From CAYYHA01 sp964471535 (lineage in GTDB: Bacteria; Myxococcota; Myxococcia; SLRQ01), in assembly GCA_964471535.1 (NCBI GenBank), contig CAYYHA010000098.1, positions 1 through 13,885 of the forward strand: a DNA stretch of 13,885 nt. Reading direction: 5' to 3'. The notes under the pieces were generated by a model. That model saw only the letters and a program-made list of their open reading frames with translations, had not been told where the DNA came from and did no database searches. A program made the translations under genes and the position numbers. This document shows positions 6,540 to 13,337 of this stretch, one piece after another. Every line of letters starts with the position of its first letter. Within the stretch, counting starts at the first letter, position 1.

Positions 6540-7781
6540 TCAGGGGGGCGCGGTCCCGGCGTCAGACGTGACGGAGTCAGCGGTGCCGGACGTGGCGGGC
6601 GCCTCCGACCCCTGCAGCGGTGCTTCCCGGGATTCGCTGGGACCAGGCCTCTCGGTGAGAGAGGCGAGGAAAGCGTCGTGCAGAGCCGCCGGCAGCCCAT
6701 AGAGGGTATAGTCGACGATCACCGCATCTCCCTGACGGCCGCCGCGCTTCTCCACACGAAGCCCCTCGAGCCCGGAGGCTTCACGCCGGATGACCGCGAG
6801 GAGCGACTCGAGTCGGCGCTCCGCCTCCTCCGCACGCGCCGCATCGGGGCAGCGCCACTCAAGGTGAATCCGGGTTCGCTCGGCGTCGACCTGATCGAAG
6901 CGGGCGACAAAGGGGTCGCAGGCGTCGACGGTATCGGGCTTGGGGGCGCGTGCCCCTGTACCGGCCTCGGGAGCCCCTGCCTCTTCCACGGTCCCGGGGC
7001 GCGCTCCCTCGTCACCCGTGCCGGGGTCGCCAAAGATTCCCGGGGGGGCTCCGCCTTGGAAGATGGCGGCGCCGTCACCCGCTCTGATGGTCTCGAGGTA
7101 ACGCTTCCGCACCGGTGAGGCCGCTGCCTCCACAGGCGGCGACGCGCCCCCTCCCTGCTCGATGCGAAAGAGCACCCGGCGCAAGGTGGCCTCCTCTGGG
7201 GCGGCGAGAATCGTCCGGCCTTCGACAGAGAGGTAGGTCGCAGCGTCGATGCGCAGGATCTCGTGGCTGAGGTACTCCGTGCGACCGATCGCGAACCAGC
7301 GGAGGACCCAGGGGTAGATCCGGGGTAGGGCGCTCAAGGTCATCGCCGAGGCGAGCCGGGGCTCCCCTCCGGGATCGCGGGGTCCTTCTTCGATGATGAG
7401 CACTTCGACGGGAACGAGCGCTTCGGTCGGGAAGCCGACGCCGCGTAGGAAACGAAGAACCTCGACCCATTCGGGCGGTGGCTCCGTGTCCGCGACCCGC
7501 GCCTCCGCTTCGGCCACGGCAGAGGCGATGGCCTCGACGAGGGCGGCGCCACCGGGGTCGTCGCGGGAGAAGCGAAGGTGCACCAGCGCCAGCGTCTGCG
7601 GCCCGACCAGCCTCTCGAGTGAGATCGTCTGTCCCGGCGAGCCGAGGCCCCACCAGAGGACGAGGAGCAGGAGAACGAGGCCAGCAAGCACGAAGAGGCC
7701 GCAGCCTAGGCCCGCGCGACGCAGGCAGCCGGCCCGTCCCTTCTTGGGGCCGGGGGACTGGTCGAGGGGCGGCGAGGGCAC
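6540..7781 (-). CDS. Hypothetical protein with one N-terminal membrane anchor
   Basis: I do not recognise a family. With the GTG start at 7781 the protein has 413 residues: a short Pro/Lys/Arg-rich cytoplasmic head (KKGRAGCLRRAG), one strongly hydrophobic segment (FVLAGLVLLLLVLWWGLG, about residues 28-48), and a large presumably periplasmic part. The body is mixed alpha/beta. A Gly/Pro/Ala/Glu low-complexity insert lies near residues 255-300, and the C-terminal tail after about residue 380 is Ser/Thr/Pro/Ala-rich. The start is uncertain. GTG 7781 follows AAGGAG by only 2 nt. An ATG at 7898 would add 39 Arg/Gly/Cys-rich residues and leave just 38 bp to the divergent lipoprotein gene. I prefer 7781 because it leaves room for promoters and because the extra residues look non-coding. 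It sits alone between the DUF1931 gene and a divergent gene. No function is offered. Confidence 0.65.
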   Translation of the reverse strand: MPSPPLDQSPGPKKGRAGCLRRAGLGCGLFVLAGLVLLLLVLWWGLGSPGQTISLERLVGPQTLALVHLRFSRDDPGGAALVEAIASAVAEAEARVADTEPPPEWVEVLRFLRGVGFPTEALVPVEVLIIEEGPRDPGGEPRLASAMTLSALPRIYPWVLRWFAIGRTEYLSHEILRIDAATYLSVEGRTILAAPEEATLRRVLFRIEQGGGASPPVEAAASPVRKRYLETIRAGDGAAIFQGGAPPGIFGDPGTGDEGARPGTVEEAGAPEAGTGARAPKPDTVDACDPFVARFDQVDAERTRIHLEWRCPDAARAEEAERRLESLLAVIRREASGLEGLRVEKRGGRQGDAVIVDYTLYGLPAALHDAFLASLTERPGPSESREAPLQGSEAPATSGTADSVTSDAGTAPP

Positions 7782-7936
7782 GGCTCCTTCGCCATAGCGG
7801 GCCGAGAGAGGGAAGTCGAGCCTCCTTTTCGCGGTACGGCGTCCGCCTCTGGCGCAGCAGGCCCCTCCTGGCCTGCGGCACGGGGCGCCGCGGCCCATGC
7901 TTGACGCCGCCCACCGGCTAGGCCAAAAAGCGCTCC

Positions 7937-8506
7937 ATGAGATACGCATGCATCGTCGTTGTCGGAGGGGCCGCGTTTCTCGCGGCCTGTGCCTCCACCG
8001 AGGAGAAGGCCGCGCCTGCAGCGACCGAGGCGCAGGCGGCGGCTTCTACGGCGGCCCCTGCCGAAGCGGAACCGAGCGGTGCCGATGGTGTGGGCGATGC
8101 GGCTGCCGGGGCGCCGGTGGTGCGCGGCGAGGCGGTGACGATTCCGCCGGAGGAGGCGGTCACGCTGGCGGCCATCGCGGCGGATCCCGAGGCGTTCGCC
8201 GGGAAGACGGTTCGCATCGACGGGAAGGTCGAGAAGGTTTGCGCCAAGAAGGGGTGCTGGCTGGCGCTCGCGGACGGATCTGGCGCAGAGCCCGTGCGCG
8301 TGACGATGAAGGATTACGGCTTCTTCGTTCCCACGGACTGTGTGGGCAAGGCCGTCACGGTGCAGGGGAAGGTGGAGCTTCGCGAGGTGAGCGTCGAGGA
8401 GCAGGTCCACTTCGCCAAGGACGAGGGGCGCGAGGTCGACCCCGCGACGCTGAAGCCCGTGAAGAAGGTGTCCATCGTTGCGTCGGGCGTGGAGTTGCGG
8501 TCGTAG
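7937..8506 (+). CDS. DUF4920 domain lipoprotein
   Basis: This is a 189-residue lipoprotein. The short signal ends in the lipobox AAFLAAC, lipidated at Cys18, followed by an Ala/Glu/Thr-rich linker to about residue 65. The C-terminal part matches the DUF4920 pattern: VTLAAIAADPEAFAGKTVRI, then a VEKVCAKKGCWLAL segment with a cysteine pair (C-x4-GCW), VTMKDYGFFVPTDCVGKAV, and a last beta-strand region. This resembles a small OB-fold-like beta-barrel. The Cys residues could bind metal or form a disulfide; a third Cys lies in PTDCVGK. No function is established for the family that I can name. The ATG has no clear Shine-Dalgarno site. The gene lies 26 bp before bolA in the same direction, so it is probably co-transcribed with bolA and the glutaredoxin gene, which could hint at a metal or redox role. 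Confidence 0.8.
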   Translation: MRYACIVVVGGAAFLAACASTEEKAAPAATEAQAAASTAAPAEAEPSGADGVGDAAAGAPVVRGEAVTIPPEEAVTLAAIAADPEAFAGKTVRIDGKVEKVCAKKGCWLALADGSGAEPVRVTMKDYGFFVPTDCVGKAVTVQGKVELREVSVEEQVHFAKDEGREVDPATLKPVKKVSIVASGVELRS

Positions 8507-8532
8507 GCCGCCGCGCCTAAACCATAGATGCC

Positions 8533-8787
8533 ATGACGCCCGAGCAGCTCGAAGCCGCCATCAAGAAGGGTCTCCCCGATGCTCGCGTGAAGATCGTGGA
8601 TCTGACGGGGACGCAGGATCACTACCAGGCCATCGTGGGCAGTGATGCCTTCGAGGGGAAGTCGCTCCTCGAGCAGCACAAGATGGTCTACGAGGCGGTT
8701 GGTGCGGAGGTGGGGAACGCCGTGCACGCGCTCACCCTCAAGACGGTCCCGCTCGCGCGTTTCGACGAGGTCGCCGGGGTCGCCTGA
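8533..8787 (+). CDS. BolA family protein (IbaG/BolA2-like)
   Basis: This 84-residue protein has the BolA class II KH-like fold. It starts with an amphipathic helix (PEQLEAAIKKGLPDARV). The middle strand carries DHYQAIVGSDAFEG, followed by the helix LLEQHKMVYEAV and the family signature NAVHALTLKTVPL with its conserved histidine. BolA proteins pair with monothiol CGFS glutaredoxins to hold a [2Fe-2S] cluster and act in iron-sulfur delivery or iron sensing. The very next gene encodes such a glutaredoxin, 21 bp downstream, which strongly supports that role. No Shine-Dalgarno sequence precedes the ATG. An overlapping ATG at 8528 is out of frame and ends almost at once. The class is closest to IbaG/YrbA-type short BolAs. 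Confidence 0.92.
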   Translation: MTPEQLEAAIKKGLPDARVKIVDLTGTQDHYQAIVGSDAFEGKSLLEQHKMVYEAVGAEVGNAVHALTLKTVPLARFDEVAGVA

Positions 8788-8799
8788 TTCCCGTCGAGC

Positions 8800-8805
8800 A
8801 AGGAG
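8800..8805 (+). promoter_or_regulatory. Ribosome-binding site of the glutaredoxin gene
   Basis: AAGGAG lies 3 nt before the first ATG (8809) and 6 nt before the second (8812). The spacing favours 8812 as the true start. Confidence 0.8.
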
Positions 8806-8811
8806 AAGATG

Positions 8812-9147
8812 ATGTCCGACGACGTGAAGGCACGCATCGAAGCCACGATTCAAAGTGGCCCCGTGGTCATCTTCATGAAGGGTTCACCGTCGCTGCCCCA
8901 GTGTGGCTTCTCTGCGACGGCGGCCGAGTGCCTGAAGCGGGCCGGTGCGGAGAAGCTCGTCCATTTCGACGTGCTCTCCGATCCCGCGGTTCGCCAGGGC
9001 ATCAAGGAGTATACCGGTTGGCCCACCATCCCGCAGATCTTCCTCAGGGGAGAGTTCATCGGTGGTTGCGACATCGTGCGGGAGATGTACGAGTCGGGTG
9101 AGCTCCAAAAGCGCATCGCCGAGGTGCAAGCGGCCGCTGAATCCTGA
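8812..9147 (+). CDS. grxD: Monothiol CGFS glutaredoxin (Grx4/GrxD type)
   Basis: This 111-residue single-domain glutaredoxin has the monothiol active site CGFS in SLPQCGFSATA. It also has the glutathione- and cluster-binding segments VVIFMKGSP, WPTIPQIFLRGEFIGGCDI and a C-terminal helical end. Such proteins do not mainly reduce disulfides; they bind a glutathione-ligated [2Fe-2S] cluster as homodimers or as heterodimers with BolA, and pass it on. The bolA gene directly upstream is the expected partner. I chose the second of two adjacent ATGs (8812) for its 6-nt spacing from AAGGAG; starting at 8809 would add one Met. It converges on the App1-like gene with a 54-bp gap in which I see no good terminator. 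Confidence 0.95.
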   Translation: MSDDVKARIEATIQSGPVVIFMKGSPSLPQCGFSATAAECLKRAGAEKLVHFDVLSDPAVRQGIKEYTGWPTIPQIFLRGEFIGGCDIVREMYESGELQKRIAEVQAAAES

Positions 9148-9201
9148 CACGTCTTGGCACACCGGCGCAGCAGGGCGCGGCGGAAATCCGTTCGATGCGC
9201 C

Positions 9202-10077
9202 CTAGCGCTGCGCGGTGAGCAGGGACCACTCGAGGGGCACACCGAAGCGTACGTTGGCGTCGAGGAGCTGTCGGCGGATTTCCTGCTCCGGGATGCGGCG
9301 ACGCCGAAGGTCCTTGGCAACCGCGGTGACTGCTTCGGGGCGGATGCGTTCCATCTGCAGCAGGACCAGGGCCGTTTGCAAATACGAGTATGCTGCGACC
9401 ACCCGCGGGTCGTCGAAGCGGGCGGGATCCGATCCGCCGCTCAAGTGGATGAAGATGCGCTCCACCGGATCGGGCGTGATGGGGAGGCGTTCGGCGAGCG
9501 CGATGCATTCTCGGATCTGGTCCGCGTGCACCCCGTAGCTGCGCAGGCGGCCATCGAGCGCCCCGCCGCGGAGCCCTGCGCAAACCTCGCCGAAGAGTGC
9601 GAAGATCTCTGCGTCGCTCTCCACGTCGTCCCCGAAGCAGAGCCACCGGGCGCCTGCGGGCAGCTCGAGGCGGTAGCGCAGCAGCGCTTCGAGCTTGTAG
9701 CCGACCTGGCGGGTGATCTCGCGCACTCGGCCGGCGAGCAGGAGCCCGAGCTGGTCCTTGAAGGTGATCCCGTCATACTCGACGCCGTCCAGGATCATTC
9801 GCTTCGTGATCACCGGGCGGAGCTCTGGTGGGGAGCCGCTGACGAAGTAGAGAGGAGTCAGCCGTGGCTCGTCCCCCGGGCCGTGGCGGAGCGCCCGCAG
9901 CAGCGGCACCGCGCCGGGCAGGGGGCTCTTGTCGATGGCGAACTCGAAGGGAATGGCGAGGAGACCACGCCAGCTCGAGAAATGGGTCTCGAGGTAGGTC
10001 TTGTCGATGTCCCAGAGGAGGATATCGCCCGTGTAGTCCTCGGGGAGCCGGCGGTCGTTGGTGCGCTCGAGGTACAT
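9202..10077 (-). CDS. App1-like (DUF2183) HAD-family phosphatase, putative phosphatidate phosphatase
   Basis: This 291-residue protein shows HAD-type motifs in order: motif I WDIDKTYLET with Asp23 and Asp25 (DxDxT); motif II around the SGSPPEL segment; and a motif IV region GDDVESDAEI with clustered acidic residues for Mg2+. The context ILDGVEYDGITFKD between motifs II and IV is typical of the catalytic domain of yeast App1 and bacterial DUF2183 proteins, which dephosphorylate phosphatidate to diacylglycerol. There is no signal peptide, so it should act in the cytosol or at the inner membrane face. The N-terminus begins directly at motif I, without the extra domain of eukaryotic App1. It lies 21 bp after the GpsA-like gene and is the last of a three-gene lipid set. 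No ribosome-binding site is obvious. The substrate is inferred from family and neighbours. Confidence 0.75.
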   Translation of the reverse strand: MYLERTNDRRLPEDYTGDILLWDIDKTYLETHFSSWRGLLAIPFEFAIDKSPLPGAVPLLRALRHGPGDEPRLTPLYFVSGSPPELRPVITKRMILDGVEYDGITFKDQLGLLLAGRVREITRQVGYKLEALLRYRLELPAGARWLCFGDDVESDAEIFALFGEVCAGLRGGALDGRLRSYGVHADQIRECIALAERLPITPDPVERIFIHLSGGSDPARFDDPRVVAAYSYLQTALVLLQMERIRPEAVTAVAKDLRRRRIPEQEIRRQLLDANVRFGVPLEWSLLTAQR

Positions 10078-10098
10078 GCGTGAGCACGGTTCGCTTTC

Positions 10099-11052
10099 TT
10101 AGAGGTCCAGATCGAGCTGCAGCACCTCTTCCAGAGTGGCTCTTGGGTCGGATTCGCCATGGAGGATCATGTCGACCGCCTGGATCAGGGGTAGATCCAG
10201 ATCCAGGCGCTCGGCGAGGAGGACCGCTTCGGCCGCCGTGTCCACACCCTCGACGGATCCATCCACCTGGGCGAGCGCCGCTTCGAGCTCTTCGCCCCGG
10301 GCCAAGGCCGCAGCAACGGCCTGGTGTCTCTCGGTGGATCCAACGCGACGCGGGATGAGCTCACCCACCCCAGCGAGGCCCCGGAAGGTGGCGTCGTCGG
10401 CACCAAGGGCCACGCCCACGCGGATCGCCTCGATGAGCCCGCGGGTGAGCAGGATGCCGCGTGCCGTGTCGCCGAGTTCGAGCGCATCGGAGAGGCCAGC
10501 GGCAAGGATGGCGACGTTGGCGATGGCGCCGGCGACCTCGACGCCGATGAGATCCCGGGTGCCATGGACGCGCACTGGCGTGCCCTGAGTGGTTTGCCGG
10601 ATCACCTCAACGGCGTCGTCGAAGGGAGAGGCTGCCACAGCCACGATGGGACGGCCTTCTGCGAGTTCACGGATGTGGAGCGGGCCGCCGAGGGCGACGA
10701 TCTGCTTGATGCAGGTTTCACTCTTTACGACCTCGTGGGGCAGCACGAAGCCTTCGTCCACACCGCGGCAGGCATGGACGGCGATTTGATCTCCTCGGGC
10801 GACGTCACCGAGCTGCGAGGCCACCTCACGCAGAGCGCCGGCCGGCACGGCAAAGATGACGATATCGGCCGAGGCGCAGGCGTCGGCCACCGTCTCCGGA
10901 AAGGAGACCTTCGGGAAGGTGCGCCGAAGCTCACGGCGGGCCGCATCACGACGGACCCAGGTGGAAAGCGGAAGGCCGCGGGCGGAGAGCAGGCGCAGGA
11001 TCGCCTGGGCGAAGCGACCGCCGCCGAGAACCGCGATCTCCTTCTGGCTCAT
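10099..11052 (-). CDS. GpsA-fold dehydrogenase homologue with altered active site
   Basis: This 317-residue protein aligns along its length with NAD(P)H-dependent glycerol-3-phosphate dehydrogenase (GpsA). Matching parts are a Rossmann start IAVLGGGRFAQAI, a VIFAVPAGALREV segment, GPLHIRELAEGRP (family GPTFAKELAAGLP), GVEVAGAIANVAILAAGLSD, and LLTRGLIEAIRVGVALGA followed by TFRGLAGVGEL. Several substrate residues differ. The ATKG lysine is Arg96 (HACRGVDE). The catalytic Lys of GA(V/L)KN is Ala178. Asp of GLGDL is Glu231. Thr of LTC is Arg235. Asn of SRN is His243; only its Arg (Arg242) remains. Nucleotide binding looks intact, but ordinary DHAP reduction is doubtful. It may be a divergent reductase for a related substrate, or a regulatory homologue. 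Its ATG overlaps the stop of the acyltransferase gene as ATGA (11049-11052). Confidence 0.85.
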   Translation of the reverse strand: MSQKEIAVLGGGRFAQAILRLLSARGLPLSTWVRRDAARRELRRTFPKVSFPETVADACASADIVIFAVPAGALREVASQLGDVARGDQIAVHACRGVDEGFVLPHEVVKSETCIKQIVALGGPLHIRELAEGRPIVAVAASPFDDAVEVIRQTTQGTPVRVHGTRDLIGVEVAGAIANVAILAAGLSDALELGDTARGILLTRGLIEAIRVGVALGADDATFRGLAGVGELIPRRVGSTERHQAVAAALARGEELEAALAQVDGSVEGVDTAAEAVLLAERLDLDLPLIQAVDMILHGESDPRATLEEVLQLDLDL

Positions 11053-12692
11053 GGCGAGACCCCCAAGCTCCGGTGGTCGGGCGCGAGCGCCGGTGGTAGC
11101 CCGGCCGTCCGATCCAACCGATAGCCTTCGAGGCGGTTTTGGTAATAGAAGAGTAGGTTCCGATCGACGGCGAAAATCCGGTCGCCACGGCGCTCTGCGG
11201 CGGGTTGGCTGTGGAAGATGGCAAAGTGACGCAAGCCATCGGCGACGATTTCGTCTGCGGCCGCGTCGCGGATGTGGGGTGCGAGGCGAATGCCGCCTCG
11301 ACGTTCGAGCCCCCGCAGTTCCTGTAGGAGCCGATCGGTCTCCCGGTAGACCTCGCGCTGGTCGAAGTTGTCGTGTGGACCGCCCACGCGGATGAGGCGG
11401 AGCAAGCCGATCTCCCGGTTGTGCCGGCGAAGCAGCGTGAAGAGCGCGCGCGCGGTGAGGTGGGTCGATTGGATGACGTTGTCTCGCATGAACGCGTCGA
11501 CGACGCGCTGTCCGAGTTCCTTCGTGTACTCGGCATCGCGCTGCGGGCGCCGCGTAGGCGCTCCGTCGACGAGCACATAGGCCTTCGGATCGATGGTACG
11601 GCCCCGAGGATCGAGGGATTGGCCCTCGTCGTCTACGGCGTTGCCGAAGGGGTCGTAGCCTCTCGACAGGGTCACATAGATCTTCGAATCGAGGTTGAAG
11701 AGCTGCCGGATGAAATCGAGGACTGTTGCAGGTCGGCTGAACTCGTCGTCGGTGATGATGTAGCGGCTCTTGCCCACTTCCTTGAGGAAGTCATCGATGA
11801 GGGTTTCCGCCTCCAGGCAAAGCTGGAAGGAGAGGGTCGCCGGTACGATGTAGATCCGAGGATCGGGCTTCTCGGCGAGCAGATTGTCGATGTAGGCGGG
11901 GATGCTGGTACCGAGGAGGCCTAACTTCAGGTGTCGTTCGATGGCGCCGCTTCGCGACCGCGTTCCGCCGGGGAAGAAGAGGTTGTCGTACCCGTACTCG
12001 AGGGTCAGGGTCGCATAGGTCTTGAGCGCCTCTTTGTAGAGGGGGTCCTTCTTCTTCCGGTCGACGGTGTAGGCCCCGAGGTTCCGCATGAAGAAGCCGA
12101 GGAGCGGGTTCTCGAAGAGGTTCAGGCCGGCGCCGTAGATGAAGGGCGGTAGGCCCAACCTGTAGATGGCGAGCCCCATCACGATGGAATCGAGGTTGGA
12201 GACGTGGGTCGGGCATAGGATGACCGTCCCGCGTTCGTGTAGGCGGCGCAGGTGTTCGGTTTCGCCCTGCACCACGACCTGTTCCTCGAGCTGAGGCAGG
12301 TCGGGGAGGCTGTGGAGGAGTCGCTTGGGGGAGACGGCGTTGACGAGGAGCCCGATCGCCGGAGGGAGGATGCGGGTGGAGAGCTTGTAGATGCGATCGT
12401 CGAAGTTGCCGCAGATCTCCTCTGCGTAGCGTGCGACGATCTCGCCGAGGAGGCGCTCGAGTCCGCGCTCGTTGGCGCGCGGCAAGCGCCGCTGGACCCC
12501 CTCCCAGAATCTGAGATCGGCATCGTGCGCCCGTGCGTGGTGATCCTCCTTCAGGCGCGCCCGCTCGTAGTAGATGCTGTCGGCGATCACCTCGTCGAGG
12601 CTGAGCTTTCCTTCCTGTGCGAGACGGACCTTTTCGTCCACCAGGCGGCTCTTGAGCTCGGTCTTGATTCGCGTCTGGTCTTCCGGGCGCAT
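11049..12692 (-). CDS. PlsB-like glycerol-3-phosphate/acyl-glycerophosphate acyltransferase
   Basis: This 547-residue protein has the four blocks of the PlsB/PlsC acyltransferase superfamily. Motif I is CPTHVSNLDS, with the HX4D catalytic pair His163/Asp168. Motif II is GAGLNLFENPLLGFF, followed by LGAYTVDRKKKD. Motif III is LFFPGGTRSRSG. Motif IV is IYIVPATLSF. The order and spacing (GAGxNLxxxPLLG, xGGTRSRSG) are like PlsB-type glycerol-3-phosphate or DHAP acyltransferases rather than short PlsC. It is shorter than E. coli PlsB (about 800 residues). The motif III glutamate (FPEG/VEGG) is Gly242. I start at ATG 12692 (MRPEDQTRIK); an ATG at 12740 would add a 16-residue Pro-rich lead, and neither has a good Shine-Dalgarno site. 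It begins the three-gene lipid set and overlaps the next gene by 4 bp. It diverges from the carbonic anhydrase-like gene across about 62 bp. No clear membrane span is visible, so peripheral membrane binding is likely. Confidence 0.88.
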   Translation of the reverse strand: MRPEDQTRIKTELKSRLVDEKVRLAQEGKLSLDEVIADSIYYERARLKEDHHARAHDADLRFWEGVQRRLPRANERGLERLLGEIVARYAEEICGNFDDRIYKLSTRILPPAIGLLVNAVSPKRLLHSLPDLPQLEEQVVVQGETEHLRRLHERGTVILCPTHVSNLDSIVMGLAIYRLGLPPFIYGAGLNLFENPLLGFFMRNLGAYTVDRKKKDPLYKEALKTYATLTLEYGYDNLFFPGGTRSRSGAIERHLKLGLLGTSIPAYIDNLLAEKPDPRIYIVPATLSFQLCLEAETLIDDFLKEVGKSRYIITDDEFSRPATVLDFIRQLFNLDSKIYVTLSRGYDPFGNAVDDEGQSLDPRGRTIDPKAYVLVDGAPTRRPQRDAEYTKELGQRVVDAFMRDNVIQSTHLTARALFTLLRRHNREIGLLRLIRVGGPHDNFDQREVYRETDRLLQELRGLERRGGIRLAPHIRDAAADEIVADGLRHFAIFHSQPAAERRGDRIFAVDRNLLFYYQNRLEGYRLDRTAGLPPALAPDHRSLGVSP

Positions 12693-12754
12693 GGGGGGAG
12701 TATGCGGCTCGCGGGGGGTGGGCGTGAAGGCGCCGTGCATGGCATCGTGGCGCC

Positions 12755-13285
12755 ATGCCGATCTACGAGTTCGAAGGGAAGAGGCCAGAGATTGCCAGCG
12801 ATGCGTTCGTCTTTCCCGATGCTGTGATCATAGGTGAGGTTCGGATCGGCTCCGGCTGCTTCGTGGGGGCCGGCGCCGTCCTGAGGGGCGACTACGGGCG
12901 CATCGTCATCGGTGCGGAGACCAGTGTGCAGGAGGGCGTCATCATGCACGCGCGGAAGGGGGGCCTCTGTGAGGTTGGGTCGCGCGTGCAGTGCGGTCAT
13001 GGGTCGAAGTACCACAACTGCACGGTGCGAGATTGTGCCGTGGTGGGTGTTGGCGCCGTCGTGAGCGATTTCGCGGTGGTGGGCGAATGGGCCATCGTGG
13101 CCGAAGGGGCGGTGGTCCGCACGCGCTTCGAGGTGCCCGATGGGTGCGTCGTTGCGGGCGTGCCGGCGAAGGTGCTCGGCGAGGTGGATGCGGAGATGAA
13201 AGCACTCTGGGACGAGTACAAGGACACCTACGCCGATCTCGCGCGGCGCCGGTACCCTGCCGGCCTCAAGCGTCTGGACCTTTGA
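12755..13285 (+). CDS. Gamma-class carbonic anhydrase-like protein (left-handed beta-helix, PaaY/CamH type)
   Basis: This 176-residue protein is built of hexapeptide repeats (for example the IGSGCFVGAGAVLRGD stretch), giving a left-handed beta-helix that works as a trimer. The gamma-CA landmarks are present: Arg44 and Asp46 in LRGD; the three metal histidines His65 (VIMHARKG), His82 and His87 (CGHGSKYHNC); and a C-terminal helix that ends RRYPAGLKRLDL. The 17- and 5-residue spacing of the histidines matches the short PaaY/CamH group. These proteins can catalyse CO2 hydration with Zn, Fe or Co, but many members have no measured activity, and PaaY has thioesterase activity. So carbonic anhydrase is a reasonable but untested label. 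It diverges from the lipid operon. No Shine-Dalgarno site is seen before the ATG. Confidence 0.88.
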   Translation: MPIYEFEGKRPEIASDAFVFPDAVIIGEVRIGSGCFVGAGAVLRGDYGRIVIGAETSVQEGVIMHARKGGLCEVGSRVQCGHGSKYHNCTVRDCAVVGVGAVVSDFAVVGEWAIVAEGAVVRTRFEVPDGCVVAGVPAKVLGEVDAEMKALWDEYKDTYADLARRRYPAGLKRLDL

Positions 13286-13337
13286 TCTGCGGAGCTGTGA
13301 CCCTGCCGTGTGGCGCGGCGCAAGGGTGGCAGCGGCG

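Noticed and set aside
7901..7929. TTGACG as a -35 box for the DUF4920 lipoprotein gene
   Set aside because: At 17-bp spacing the -10 position reads CAAAAA, a poor match, and the start site would fall on the ATG.
8495..8530. TTGCGG/CATAGA as a leaderless promoter for bolA
   Set aside because: The spacer is about 22 bp and the -10 match is weak; read-through from the lipoprotein gene is simpler.
7937..9147. Defence or toxin-antitoxin system among the small plus-strand genes
   Set aside because: BolA and CGFS glutaredoxin are clear housekeeping iron-sulfur proteins; no nuclease, toxin or antitoxin motif is present.
9176..9201. GGCGC/GCGCC hairpin between the glutaredoxin and App1-like genes
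   Set aside because: A 5-bp stem with a long unpaired interior is expected by chance in this GC-rich sequence.
13300..13332. Inverted repeats (ACCCT/AGGGT or CTGCC/GGCAG) between convergent genes as a shared terminator
   Set aside because: The two stems exclude each other, are only 5 bp, have large loops and lack T-runs.
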